Positions 1 to 12,218 of a stretch of 64,000 nt of DNA are shown piece after piece. Source of the stretch: Patella vulgata. Its lineage: Eukaryota; Mollusca; Gastropoda; Patellidae. The notes below the pieces were generated by a model. The model made no database searches. It saw only the letters and a list, made by a program, of their open reading frames with translations, and had not been told where the DNA came from. Each line of letters begins with the position of its first letter. Position 1 is the stretch's first letter. The translations under genes and the position numbers were made by a program. The stretch covers positions 63,345,210-63,409,209 of the forward strand of contig NC_065883.2 in assembly GCF_932274485.2 (NCBI RefSeq). Reading direction: 5' to 3'.

Positions 1-459
1 GCCAAGTCTCTAACTCAATATCATCCAAAATCTTCAACATTGAAAACACGATTTATTTGTCAAATTAAATCAACATTCATGTTGTGATCTTAGCGGGAAA
101 ATATGGGCTTTTGATATCCAATATTTAAGACAAAATAAACATTTTACCATTGGTACACGAATCGTGTACCATAATGCGCTTCAGCCCCAGTTGCATCAAG
201 AGACTCGAGGGACGAGTCTAGACACATTGCACCAAATCAAACTGCGTATGTAGACTGGAATAACCAGACACTAGAAATTTGCGCTCGCTTGAGACTGCTG
301 GCTTATTTCGCCGAACATAACTGATTTGAAATTGGAGTAAAAACGGAAACCATTGAATGTAAATCAGTTTATATACATTCATATTACAGTATTATATGCG
401 TTGCGACCCACTTTTGTCAATTTCTAGGTCCCAAATGTTAGCGATTTAGCTCCTTTAAT
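1..459. mobile_element. TTAA-flanked MITE, family E, copy 1 (cut by window edge)
   Basis: Positions 1-459 match 29081-29518 nearly base for base and the right part matches 55880-56280. The complete copy at 29081-29518 starts TTAAAGTAGCTAAGTC and ends GATTTAGCTCCTTTAA, an inverted repeat with TTAA at both edges. This suggests a piggyBac-type non-autonomous DNA element. The left end of this copy lies outside the window. No coding potential is seen. Confidence 0.7.
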
Positions 460-1249
460 ACACGCTAAAATACGCAAATATGGAATTTGGGATTAATGCG
501 ATAGGTAACGCGTCTTCACAAGTCGGCTTTCATGAGTCATGACTGCAATGCTTCACACCAATTTTAAAAAAAAAAACCAATTGCTTAAAAACTACAGCCG
601 CTATCGGTTCAAAAAGGGATGGATAAATCCGGAACGGAAAGTCACAGAGAATCGTGGGAAGCTGAGTTCTTCCTTTCTAAATTTCGTTTAAAACAGTAGC
701 CTCTATCGCGTTCACACGGTTTCGGAAAAGGGGGCATAAATCTGGCACGAAAGACCACGGAACAGAACGGTCGTCCTCTCATAAACACAATGCTTCACAA
801 GACTAAAACTAAAACAAAAACCCATTCACAAGCCAATTGTTGACGGACGGACAAACGGGGTGACGACTATATGTGCACAAGTGTAGTTTTCAAGATTATG
901 ATCGTCGGAATGTTCAATAGCTCAGAATTTCATGTTGAAATTAATGTAGACAGATTTAGCTGTCTGTACACTGCTGTAATTCAAGAGTTGTTTCCCATAG
1001 TTCGATCACTATTCAATTCCACATTATAAAGAAGAAAAAGTGAAGGTGATGATATAAACAACGCATGGATAGTTTTAAAGAAAAGTCAGTAAAATTAAGA
1101 AAAATGTTTTATTATGTCCAGCACACATGCATTCCCATACACATCTTATAAAAACATTTAATAACAAATAAAAATTAAATCTGATGTGCCATACATTTAA
1201 TCAAATCGCAAAAATTTTAAGCCTGATTATCTATGTTAAAAAGCGATTT
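460..1249. other. Non-coding stretch with a degenerate duplicated block
   Basis: No gene seen. Two diverged copies of a roughly 110-bp block lie at about 575-680 and 690-790 (shared wording such as 'gcctctatcg' and 'ataaatc'). A related sequence, inverted, occurs near 11440-11760. This is probably an old dispersed repeat. Confidence 0.4.
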
Positions 1250-2105
1250 TTCGTACAATCGGGGGCCTTAATCCAAGAAGTTATGATCTGAAATGCACAA
1301 ATATCGAAAGGGGCTGAGATCTTTTGGATATAAAGATATATTTTAAGTTTCATCAAAATCAGACTAAAATTGTGACCTCTAGAGGGTAAACAACCTTGGT
1401 ATTACATACCTGTACACAATATGCGTACATGGCAAGGAGCGTCTATTTCGTCTGGCAGTTTCGTTTCGATTTTCACGAAATTAGAACTAAACCTTCATTA
1501 TGGTGGAACGGTAATATATTTAAACAGTTTTTAAAATCGAATAAAAATTATGACCTTTAGAGGACCCACGACCTAATCCAGGAAGTTATGGTCTGATATA
1601 TTATGTGCAAATATCCAAAGGAACTGAAATTTAAACTCAATCATCATCAGGATGTAAGGATGATATATTTGAACGATATTTAAAATTGGGTAAAAATTGT
1701 GACCTCTAGGGAGTCCACAAGTTAAAGTTGTGATTTTTTCGTACAATCAAGGGCCATAATCGAGGAAGTTACGATCTGTTATATGCGAATATCGAAAGGA
1801 CCCGAGATCGTTTGGTTATAAACATTTATTTCAAGTTTCATTAAAATCGATAAAAATTGTGACATCTGGAGTGTCCATAATCAAATAAAAATTGTGATCT
1901 CCAAAGAGACCACAGGCTAAAACCGCGATATTTCTTACAATCAGGGGCCATAATGCATGAAGTTACGATCAGATACATGCCAATATCGAAATGAACCGAG
2001 ATCTTTGGGAAATAAACCCATATTTCAAGTTTCTTCAAAATCGGATAAAAAAAATGTGACCTGTATAATGACCACAAATTCCAGACAGACAGGGGCCACA
2101 ATAAT
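1250..2105. repeat. Degenerate tandem satellite, about 4 copies
   Basis: A unit of roughly 150-220 bp recurs. It carries, in order, 'gggccataat', 'aagttacgatctg', 'atatcgaaagga', 'gagatc', 'tcaagtttcat' and 'aaaattgtgacct'. Copies begin near 1258, 1565, 1745 and 1940. They have diverged enough that the array is old. The 86-aa reverse ORF at 1841-2101 lies inside it and is not treated as a gene. Confidence 0.65.
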
Positions 2106-2842
2106 AATATACGTCCACAGCAGCGTATAAAAACCTGGCTCGCTATCTTTCCTTAAGAATTATTTTGTTCGAAAGCTGGCTTATATGAGAGGTCTACATG
2201 TGTCGGCTTAAAATGTTTGGCTTTAGCGAGCTCATTAAGTTTTGTGGAAATTTGCTTTGTTAACCATCTGAGTGTCAGATGGTTAAGCTGGTTCACAAGG
2301 ATTTTGAGGTATGATCCTTGCATAAGCTACTCCTCTGGCTTAAAAAATGCTTGCGTTTATAAACAAATTTATATTTTGTAATTTGAACAACAGAAAATGT
2401 ACAACCAGTCAGCTAAATACAAGGAATATCAAATAATACTATTTCTATAAAGTCATATATATTAAAAAGAATAATGTACAATTCCAACCTTATATTTTCA
2501 ATTTATTTAAAGAATAATTTTTTTGATATACCAATTTAATTTAATAATAAAGCATAATTTATTAGATTTTCCAAATGACAAATTACATTACTTATCAACA
2601 TTATAGAAATTGTTTTGTGCATTGTGATGTTTTGAAAATAAAAATGAAGGCCAACATAAAATTCAATTTGATACAATATATATAATCCTAGAGTATTTCC
2701 CATTGACATTTGTTGTTCTAAACTTGTATCCCGATCTTTTAAAGAATGCCATGCTGATTACTGAAGATATGATTTATTTGATTTTCTGTCTACATGCATA
2801 GTTCAACTTATAGTTTCATATAAGTACACATTTACCATATAT

Positions 2843-3286
2843 TTAAAGACACATTATGTAAGAATTAGATTTAGATAAAGAGCTGGCCCTTCTTCCTCCG
2901 CATCGAGAGTTCATTATGGTCTTGTCATGTTAATAAATGTCTAATTAATAGTTTATTAAATACAGATGTGACCTCACCCTTTGATGTTGGCGTACCATTA
3001 TCTCAAATAATCGTAGGGGCAACTTGACAATCGTACATTATATATACTAGTGAAATAATGGACTCGCGTGACATATTTCACTGTAAAAGCATGTGTCTGT
3101 ATTTTAAGTCGTTTAATGGTCTGGAGCTTAAGACATTGCATAATATATTGTAAAAACACTCGGGCCTATGGCCCTCTTGTTGTTACAATATATTACTTAA
3201 TGTCTCGCTCTCGACCATTAAACAATACATATAACATTCAAGGCCTAAAGAAAGACCTGCAATAGGCAGAATTAGCTCTTGTTTAA
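2843..3286 (+). mobile_element. TTAA-flanked MITE, family D, copy 1, with a nested fold-back insert
   Basis: The element starts TTAAAGACACATTATGTAAG and ends in GGCAGAATTAGCTCTTGTTTAA, matching the ends of five other copies in the window. Compared with those copies it has about 270 extra bases (about 2962-3233) between the 'taattaatagttta' and 'aggcctaaagaaag' blocks. That insert contains the hairpin at 3111-3223. Confidence 0.65.
3111..3223. repeat. 113-bp fold-back (imperfect palindrome)
   Basis: The left arm GTTTAATGGTC...GACATT...TAATATATTGTAA is mirrored by TTACAATATATTA...AATGTC...GACCATTAAAC. The loop is GC-richer ('cgggcctatggccc', itself palindromic). This is a fold-back element core inside a MITE. 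The small ORF at 3068-3265 is this repeat and not a gene. Confidence 0.7.
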
Positions 3287-3982
3287 TTCAATTATTTCAA
3301 TGAATTGTTCCTGGAAGCATGGTCCTTATGTATTATAAGGTCAATACTGGGAGTATTTCAATGTCTTTTCATAATTGTAGCTTCAATTAAAGTATCATAG
3401 CATAAAGTCAGTCTATGAAGTCATTGTTCATTTGAGGTCCTCTAGGATCACAGGGCATTATACTTCTTTGATCTTCACCTGTCCCACACAATATACAAGA
3501 CATTTCATACAACTGGAAAAAAAGAAATGAAAAGCAATCATATTAAAGTTTTTACTTGCACTGGAAATAGGAATATCCATTCAAGCAAAGCTATCTGCAA
3601 AACTTTTGAGGATTTACATGATTGTTAGTGCAGGACCCTATGCTGCAGCTCATTTCACTCATGCCTTAATCTGGCCCTGATTATAGTTGACAGAAAAAGA
3701 CTACAAATTTGAATTGATTGTATTGTGAAATATTAGAAATTCCTTGAATGTAAATCTTTTGCTGAGTACTTATTTCTGACATACATGTTCATTGGCAGTC
3801 TAAAATTCACTAATGAAAATTTCCACCAAAACGATTTTCCAAACTATAGATCAGAGGTTAGCGAATTAATATGTTTCTAAAAATTCTTCAAGTATACATA
3901 TATAAGGTCATCTGTTCACCAATTGATTAATAAATTGCAATATATTAAACAATTAATATGACAGTGCACATCTATTCATCAC
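3287..3982. other. Non-coding, no recognised feature
   Basis: AT-rich sequence between two MITEs. No ORF with coding character, RNA gene or clear repeat was found on either strand. Confidence 0.4.
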
Positions 3983-4746
3983 TTAAAGAAGCATTATGTA
4001 AGATTTAAATAAAGAGCTGACCGTTCTTGATATAATTGTTCAAAAATAGATATTGAAAAAAGAATATATTGAAAATTTCATTCAAATTACTTGTTTCTGC
4101 ATGAATTTATTAGGCTTTGAAGTGTTCACAATATAGTCTTGATTGGAAAGTACCATTGTTACGATAATAAACAAAGTCTCAATAATCCATTTATAAATCA
4201 AATTATTAAAGGGGCATTATGAAAGGTTAGATAAAGAGCCGTCAGTTCTCACTATAATAGTTAAAAACTAGATAAAGTAAAGGAAATATGCTGAAAATGA
4301 CTACTCTCTGAACCGAGATATTAGCGTTTGAATTTTAGGCCTAGCCTCGATCATCATTTCTAAAGATGGTTCGATTATCCATTTTTTGATTAAAATCATC
4401 GGTGAGCGTTGAGCAGCAATTCGTATTCAAATCCATTGAAAATCTGACACATAAAATGCCATCGAGTGTTGATTAAGGTCTTTTCATGTTAATAAATGTC
4501 TAATTAATAGTTTATATAATTTTTTAGGCCTAAAGAAAGACCTGCAATAGGCAGATTTATCTCTTGCATAATGTATGTTTAAATGGCGACCGTGTTTCAA
4601 ACCATTAAATATCGCAATTATCTGATGGTCTAGAGAGTTGATTAAGGTCTTTTCTGTTAATAAGTGTCTAATAGTCTATATAATATTTCAGGCCTAAAGA
4701 AAGATCTGCAATAGGCAGATTTAGCTCTTACATAATGCATCTTTAG
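3983..4746 (+). mobile_element. MITE family D, copy 2, split by copy 3
   Basis: The left part (3983-4205) starts TTAAAGAAGCATTATGTAAG. The right part (about 4583-4746) ends GGCAGATTTAGCTCTTACATAATGC. The middle is replaced by a second complete copy of the same family (4206-4582). Removing the insert gives one continuous family-D element. Confidence 0.7.
4206..4582 (+). mobile_element. MITE family D, copy 3, nested in copy 2
   Basis: Begins TTAAAGGGGCATTATG and ends TTGCATAATGTATGTTTAA, so TTAA stands at both edges. About 377 bp. It is inserted into the 3' half of copy 2 in the same orientation, so the family was active on at least two occasions. Confidence 0.7.
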
Positions 4747-5798
4747 TTATCACATTACTTGCTTAGATTTTAATGATAGTTTTAACAATCTATTTACCTG
4801 GTATTCCCCAGAGACTTTAAATATGTGTTCATGTTCTCCAATTAGGTGATTACATTTTGAACAGACATCTAAAATTAATATAGATCAAATGGTAAACAGT
4901 TAACAGATAATATAACTTTATAAATCTTTCATGCTTTTAAATAATAAAGATGGATGGCTTCCATATATATTATGCCAAGGATAGTCACAATCTATATGTA
5001 GGTGGCAAGGAGTAATTCTCTACCCATGGTAATCAATCTTTGCTTTAGTCTAATCCTAGAATAAAGAAATTTTTACTTGTATTCATACTATGTACTTCCA
5101 TATAGGCCTACATATAATAGTGGTTTATGTATCTTTTGATCACAGCATTTTTATATCCCAGTAAATATCATATAGAACAATAGCCTTATTGTTTAAATAA
5201 GGTACTGGTGGTAAATAGGCTAACTTTTTTGCATTATTCTAGGATATTTGCTACTCCCCATACTTATTCATAGCTATTACAAAGTGGAGAAGAATGAAAG
5301 GGTTGTTCCTATCAAAAAACAGGGACAAATGGGAATTAATGGCCACCCAACTTCGTAAACCTTATGGGGATCATTGTGAAACTGTAGATCATTATTCCAT
5401 TATTGCAGAGTCTTTTAGTAGCAACAATTAAATGTATCGTTAAACTGTGTTTAAACACACAATTGTCAACACATATCATTACAGTTTGTATTGAAATAAG
5501 TAATTCTATCACAAATAGTGAAGACTGGACCACTAAAATAGTTACTGAACAGTTTTTCTTTGTGGTAATGCGTTTTCAAAGAGATGTTTGACGTGAGATG
5601 AAGTGTGCATGCTGTTTCTTACTGGGCGGACATTTTAAGTTCAGTAGGCTAGAAATTTCGCGTAGCAGTTGGGTTTCATCAAATCATATAATTATGCGGT
5701 AAGTAAGGCTTCACCTTTATTTCAATGGGAATTGGTTTATTATATGTTAAGCTATGTGCAGTACAGTTTTGGGTCAGTGTATATGTAAATTAAGGGAG
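4747..5798. other. Intergenic DNA with the end of the leftward Cys-rich gene
   Basis: No gene was recognised before the stop codon at 5799-5801. The plus strand carries 'ctttattt' near 5717, which reads AAATAAAG on the minus strand. That is a plausible poly(A) signal about 80 bp beyond the stop of the leftward gene. Overlapping 62-71 aa ORFs near 5336-5591 on both strands show no protein-like features. Confidence 0.4.
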
Positions 5799-6389
5799 CT
5801 ATTGGCCAGTAACAGTTTTGTAGTCATTTGAGTAAAAAACTTGCGCAAGGAACTCTATAGGACGAGCCACTACTGTGGCTGGTGTAGGCCTAAGGCGGAA
5901 GACATCAGTAGTGGAACCATTTCTAGGTCTTTTAGCAGTGTCATTCGTGCGAATGTCCAATAGCACCTGTGATTGCGTACTATATTTCTGAAACAATGAC
6001 ATGGTTGTTAGCACTACAACTGTATAACTAGAGGAAGGAAATTAAAAATAAAACTCAAACTAGATGAGGAATCTAGGCTACTCACGTTGAAATGTTATCA
6101 TTTCTTCATCATTGATTTCATCTGATTTTTTATTTACAATTTTGGGTGTGCTTCTGTCCTGACATTCATGGCAACCAGCATAATTCATCATGTAGCATCC
6201 ACTTTCTAAACATAGCGTTCCCTAATAATAGTAAACAAAAAATTTAGCATGCATATTGTCAACAAAACGAAAGTAGACTAGTCGTACTGCAGAGACTCTT
6301 GTCGTATGTAGTCTTGGTTTGCATAGAAAATAAAGATAAGTCGATGTTACCCTGTCCGGATATTCTTCTCTAACACACCCTTCGCACAT
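5799..6389 (-). CDS. Small Cys-rich N-terminus protein, unrecognised (3 exons, 131 aa)
   Basis: Three minus-strand exons join in frame: 6389-6351, 6221-6086 and 6019-5799. Donors are gtaaca and gtgagt; acceptors are tattattag and ttatacag. The first exon opens with ATG after 'ttagaaa' and encodes MCEGCVREEYPDR. Six cysteines follow the spacing CxxC-x11-C-x4-C-x7-CxxC within residues 2-33, a pattern that could bind zinc. The rest is polar, with a short hydrophobic stretch (FQLVVLTTMSLF) and a Pro/Arg-rich middle. No signal peptide or membrane segment is evident. It is divergent from the gene starting at 6640. I do not recognise the family. The third-exon acceptor is the least certain junction, because the nearer ctag would bring an early stop. 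A poly(A)-like AAATAAAG follows about 80 bp downstream. Confidence 0.6.
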
Positions 6390-6639
6390 TTTCTAAGTTT
6401 ATAAAATATAAATTCTCTTCTTTAATGTAAATGTTCTAACTATCGATTTCTTTTTCTGATTGCGGAAGTTAGATCAAAAGTAGTCGGCCATATTAATATG
6501 CCTTTGTACTACAGGTTCTGATTGGTTATAATTAACCAATCACAGCTTAACTCACAAAAAGCGGATGTTTACTTTCTCGATGGCTAGCAGACGACGATGA
6601 ACTGCATGACAGCGTTCTACGACTTTTTGCAAAAAAAAA
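6390..6639. promoter_or_regulatory. Probable bidirectional promoter between two divergent small genes
   Basis: Only 250 bp separate the two start codons (6389 on the minus strand, 6640 on the plus strand). The interval is richer in CG dinucleotides than its surroundings and includes 'attggttataattaaccaat', with an inverted CCAAT-type pair around 6520-6540. Inferred from geometry and the inverted CCAAT boxes, not from any mapped start site. Confidence 0.45.
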
Positions 6640-9600
6640 ATGAAAATACCGACGGCGTTACACTGTCTACAAAACATAACAAATTCACCCTTGCCTGTCC
6701 TATCTACCGGTGATATAGAAATAATATTCCAGGTATTCATAAGTTTTTAGCACCGTGTTTGCGAAAGGGCTAAAGTTGAAAAGGGTGGAGGTTAAAAAGG
6801 GTGGGGGTGGGGCCTTCGGGGATTAATCTTTTCTTCTAAGTTCTAGCCTATCGCTCCATCAGTAACTTTGGCTGGGATAGGATTGCCCACATAAACTCTC
6901 GGCCTTGTTGACACTCTGGTCAGTTTTGGTCTCGTATGTGGATTGCACCTTTCATGGTCGTCTTGCCACAATCACAGGAGTAGATAATTGTCCGTTTTTT
7001 GGTTTGTAAACCTTTACCTTGTCTTGTAGGCAGGTGGTAAGATTTTGGCCGTTCAGTAAATTGTTAAGTTTATCACCTGTCCAGCCGAGCATGCGGGAAA
7101 TCATCAATTCATCATGTCTTTGACTTTAAATACTGAACGGAATTGAACCATTTTGGGACTGATATTCCTTTTAAATTTAGAGATCCAACTTTCACAATAT
7201 ATTGTACTACTCTATCATGTCTATGGATAAAAATCCCCCAAATGACGTTCACGGTTCAGCCTCAGGGGAATTTAATTTTAAAGCGAGAATTTCATATTTT
7301 CTAAGAAAGTCAAAACATAATTATTGCTATGTATTTTGCTCAATAGTTTGTCAGCTCACTGTTAGACGATCATAGATATCATTCTCACACTTAAAAATCA
7401 TTCACACAGGAAATAATAACACAATTACCTCCCTTGTTTTTCTACCCCCCCCCCCCCCAAGGAAAATCTATCTTCAAACGTTGAATTTGAAGTTGAAAAT
7501 GATATATTTGCCAATTTCTCAACTGGCAATAGTGAATTATAGGATTAATAATAATAGGATTATTCTTTATTAAGGTATGTCTGTTTATAGATACCATCTA
7601 TTTATTTTAATACATTTTAAAAATATAACTTAAAAATATGAAATTATCGCTTTAAAATTATTAATTTCAGAACAACGAAACAAATGGAGAAACATACGAC
7701 AGATATAACTACCAAGATCCTGTCAACTGGACAAAGATCAACACACCACCAACGTGTTCTAGACATTATGGATTCAAAACACCACAATTAGACCATCTTT
7801 ATCCCTTCAAAACATTTAGAACCCCAAATCTTCCTGCGTTTTTTAATTTAAGTCTTAGTCAGCCAGTAACTCCAAGAACACCGATGTCATGGAGAGGCTT
7901 AGATATAACCGCAATAAACCCGCGTCTTTCGCAAAATACGATGTAATTCATGGATTTTATCTTTTTTTAAGTTACTTTTCGTTTGGAATTATCACCTGTA
8001 ATGGAACCAGAAATATTCAATTTTTTTAAAACCTTTTTATATTATTATTGGTGCTAAACTATTTTGATTTAGGTCAAAATAAAATGTTTAATTGGGTTGA
8101 TCTGGTGTGGTTTTTTTTCCGATTAGTAACTAGGCAGTTCTATACGATTTAATTTTCTTTTTGAAATATTAACAAGTTAGTGCAATTTTTAATAATTTTA
8201 GTTTTGTTTATGGTTAATACTGTCCACTGCTGATCGCAAAATTAATTATATTAACATTGGCTATATCTATAGAGCCAAATGTAGACAGATGCCTACTTCG
8301 CAAAACAAATCAACTTATCAGATTTAATTAAAATCAAAATTATTATTGCTTTAATCAAAATCAAAGAGCTCCGTTCATTTTAAAATATACGTCTTAGAAT
8401 TAGAACACATGCAAGCCAAATTATTGAAGTATATTTGAAACAAATTTTAATATATTCAGACGCTTACTCTTCTTTTTCTCTTCCAGGTTTCCAAATGACA
8501 ACTTTGTGATACCAACACCCCTGATATATAATTCACTAGCATCTTTTAAACCTAATAATAAATTAAACAGTTTTGGTCTAGATATTTTAGAATTGATTGG
8601 TAAGTAATATATAAATAACTGCAACATGTCAAATCTAGTGGAATATTTATCCCCATGTGGGTGGAATGGGAATTAATCTCGTTTTTAAATGTGGGTTTTT
8701 ATTTGCGTCCGTGCACCAGAAATCCCCGTCTCAACTTTGCCCACGTCAACAAAATCGAAAAACATTGTTATCGAAAATGGGCGGATTTCAATTTGACGGA
8801 AAGGGATATAAATGATCTGATGATTATCGACTCACAATCGACAACCAAACATTTGAGGATGTGAAAGTATGGCATGACTCACGCAAAATTATCATATTTC
8901 CAATTGTCATGGTTTTTGTTTGGGTACACGCCAACGTTTACGGGACTTCGTTTTTATAGGCCCACATTTTCATGTGGACGTATACGTCGTCGCCCCTGTC
9001 CGACCCCATTTTGTTTGTGAATACTCTACAGGTGAGGTCACAATGTTTATCCGATTTTACAAAACTTGAAAAGTATAGGTTTATGGGACCGTAACTTCAT
9101 GCATGGGCATATCTTGCATGACAACCGCTTGTTTTTATACCATCCGAACGGCTAGACGCTGCGTGTCTTGTCAGGCCCCCCATACTCCACCACTGACAAG
9201 TGTGAATAATGACTGTTCATCTTTATAATCATAATTACTGATTTGGTGCGTTTCTGATAGATTATATTTCCTACATTTGTTTCCACGCATACAGTATGTT
9301 TATAAAAAGCTAAACATAGTGGCCCCTGTCAAAGTCTTTAAGCATACACTCCCCATTATGAAAGTGTGATTTGGTAATATATATTTACTTCTCTGGGATA
9401 GTACTATTGTGGAAGCAGACGTTGAAACACGAGCTACTAACCGGGTACTTACTACAAAATATTTAGTTGTTGTCCTTAGTGTTTAACGTCCTCTTCCACC
9501 GAAGGTGATATCGCAGACAGGTCTTATTTTTTTTTTATTATCTTAGTAGCGCACGCGCAGGGGTCTTCCCTGTGGGGGGGCGGAGTACCCGGAGTAAATC

Positions 9601-12124
9601 CGCGAGGTTGAGAAGGCGCCCCTATCTCCAAGCCACATACGCTCACACCTGGTTGCCCGGTAACGTCAGCTCACGTCCACTCATCGTCTTGTAAGTGTAC
9701 CACATAATGATGGCTGCCTTAAAACCTGTAGTTTAGAGCGAAAAGAGATAACTATCCCTAAAGCCATGAATCAGACAAGGGAAATGTATGTTTCGGGTAC
9801 AATGATATAATCACTATGGATGTTTTTCAGATGATGAAAGTAAAGATATAAGCTGTATTAACCGACAGATAGTGAGTTGTAATGAGATAGACCTAGATGA
9901 TAATAATGTAATAGATTATGTATTAACTATTACTGAAAACACAAAAACAAAATCTACTCAATCAAAGGTATGATAGGTTTATACTGGACTACACTTTAAT
10001 CCAAGTTACCTGTTTTATGATACTGTCACTAAATCTGCTTGGACCCTAAACTCGAACATGATGTTGTTCTTGGTTATCGTGTTGTTTGAGGTCAGTATTA
10101 ATTCGCGTGTTATCTTCATGTACAATCAATGAATGGTTACAAAAATGTATAATAACAAACTTATTGCACAAATATTCCAAAATATCAAATTTTGGAGGTC
10201 GCCGCCGTCGTTAAAAAGTAATTTTCGATTTGCCGTAATTTGACAGAACTGATTAGTTTGCAATCAAAATCTAAGGCTGAGGTGGTCTGCCCCGACTGGG
10301 GTAATTAAGACCGGCATACGCCATACAGTGTGTGCTATGAGAGAAATTTTGCCCTAACAGCGGCGCTATGGCCTACTATATCGAATTCCAACTTCCAAGG
10401 GATCTTTTACGTGCTCACCAATGTGTACACGGGACCTCAGTTTTTCGTCTTCCTTCTTTTCTTGTTAAAGATAGAAACAGGGGTAGAGAGACGTGTTAAA
10501 AGAAGAAAGGGCAGGCATGCTAAGAGAATGACTGAGGAAGAAGCAGAAAGCTATCGCAAGATACAAAAACAGAAAGAAAAGGAGAGGCGAAAAGAAAGGA
10601 AAAGCAATTTTCTGAAGGAGGAAAAGGGGATATCACGAAGGGTACATACTTAATTCTTATGTGTCATCTCTGTACGTTATTTTACACCGCCATTGTGTGT
10701 CACTATAAATTAGTTTCGTGTTTGCCAAGGAAACATCTAAATTGAATTCCCGACGAGACCAGGTATAAGCACCACGTCCACGTCATTTCTCGCGTCGTTA
10801 AATTGTAATTCTGACATGGACACGTGTTTGTTTCCAGCCGTTTAATAGACGCACTTCATGGTCTTCTGTGGTCTGATATTACATAAAGCTCTTTAGTAAC
10901 GGTTACCTCATTCTATGCCATTTAGTATGATATTAAAATAAAAACTTTCTACCAGTATTATTAGTGAGGAATCGACAGATTGAACCATACCATGTAAACC
11001 CGTCTGAATCACAGATCTATTAGACGTAAAGGTATTTCCCATTATGCAACAATAATCTAATAGATATGGCGCCTTAGTAAATAATCACATTATAACGAAG
11101 GGAATGGTGTGTGTTAATAAATTTGATTATAACACTATAAATATCTTGCCGACCTGCTTATTTAGTAACAGAAATGCCCCTAAATATACTATAGTAAATG
11201 TTCTGTAATATGCTATATGCACAGTTGATGTCGTTTTTGTACCGCGCTAGTGGCCACCAATAAACAGGACTACGTATCCGGCAGTTAAGCATTCGTCATT
11301 TTTCAAACCAAATGTCACAGCTGACTTAGTACCCGGTTTAGCTCCGTACTACATGGGACACTTGTAAAACCGGTTCAGTTACGTTTCTCTTTGGTTACCT
11401 GTTTGATGTGGGCGTATTATATCCTAGGTGTATTATGCAGTCACCCGTTCCGTCGATTTATCTGTCCGTTAACTAACAATTGGCTTGTGAAGTGAAGTGA
11501 TAGGGGTTATATAGTTTTTACCGTTTTTTTTGAAAATAAGTAATGGGGTCATATGACGACGAACCCTGTTGATTAACCCCTACACTCGCCCTCTGATGTG
11601 AATCAGTTCCGCTCCAGGGTTATTGCACTTTTCCGAAATACTTAATTCAGTAGAAACTATAGTTTTTAAAGGAAATTTTTTGTTCAAATTGGTGGAAAGT
11701 ATTGTCGGGTTCTGCATTTTTTTTTGAAACCCCGTGAACGTGATAGAGGCTTCAGTTTTTGGTGCTTGTGGCCACGAGAGGACAAACCCTATCTACATTC
11801 AGCATCTTATGAACTTTCGTTTCATAAATTACTTTAGGGTCCTGAATTCTATAGTTATATTTAACTGAAATATAAAAATAGGTTTTGGGTCAGAAATTCT
11901 TTCTGGTGTCATCTCTTAACTGTGTAAAATGACTTATGTGCAGCCGTTACAGATTGACTTATTAATTAATTTACCGCTAAAAATAGGTAAGATAGGGCGA
12001 GGTATTATAGGTGTTAATAATAGATTGACCTCATTTTATATGGTAAATCGACAAATTGTTATCTTGTTTATTTTTATATCTTCAGAGTAAACGCAGTACA
12101 AGAAAAAATGTCAGTTATAGATGA
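6640..12124 (+). CDS. Unrecognised basic, probably nuclear protein (6 exons, 274 aa)
   Basis: Exons 6640-6732, 7671-7942, 8487-8599, 9831-9967, 10471-10641 and 12086-12124 join in one frame with GT-AG borders (phases 0, 2, 1, 0, 0). The start ATG follows a 10-A run, with an in-frame stop shortly upstream, so the 5' end is well bounded. Residues 32-160 are rich in Pro, Thr, Asn and Phe, including repeated TP motifs (NTPP-like, VTPRTPMSWRG, VIPTPLIY) that could be proline-directed kinase sites. Residues 160-205 are acidic. Residues 206-262 are extremely basic with a charged helix (EEAESYRKIQKQKEKERRKERK). The last exon gives the ending RRSKRSTRKNVSYR, which resembles the Shugoshin C-terminal basic box, but I see no N-terminal coiled coil, so that assignment is weak. 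No signal peptide. AATAAA lies 38 bp after the stop. Confidence 0.7.
8900..9190. repeat. Old dispersed-repeat fragments in intron 3 of the basic-protein gene
   Basis: 'atgtggacgtatacgtcgtcgcccctgtcc' type sequence near 8970-9010 and a SINE-A-like scrap (9131-9190: 'ccatccgaacggctagacgc', 'ccactgacaag') are recognisable but degraded. The neighbouring 9191-9820 holds nothing I can name. Confidence 0.4.
10286..10450 (-). mobile_element. SINE family A fragment next to an exon
   Basis: Matches the 3' half of SINE-A ('gggcatacgccatacagtg', 'cgaattccaactgccaagg', 'acgggacctcggttttt') in reverse orientation. It stops about 20 bp before the splice acceptor of the exon at 10471. Its terminal 'tttttcgtctt' therefore runs into the pyrimidine tract of that acceptor. 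Confidence 0.7.
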
Positions 12125-12161
12125 TAGATGTCTCTCACACAGAGAATACAGAGGTTGGGAA

Positions 12162-12167
12162 AATAAA
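12162..12167 (+). terminator. Poly(A) signal AATAAA for the basic-protein gene
   Basis: AATAAATAAA sits 38 bp after the stop codon at 12122-12124, on the coding strand. Confidence 0.6.
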
Positions 12168-12218
12168 TAAAAGTTAAAATAATCTGTATGGTTTATTATT
12201 TTTTAAAAATAATATATC

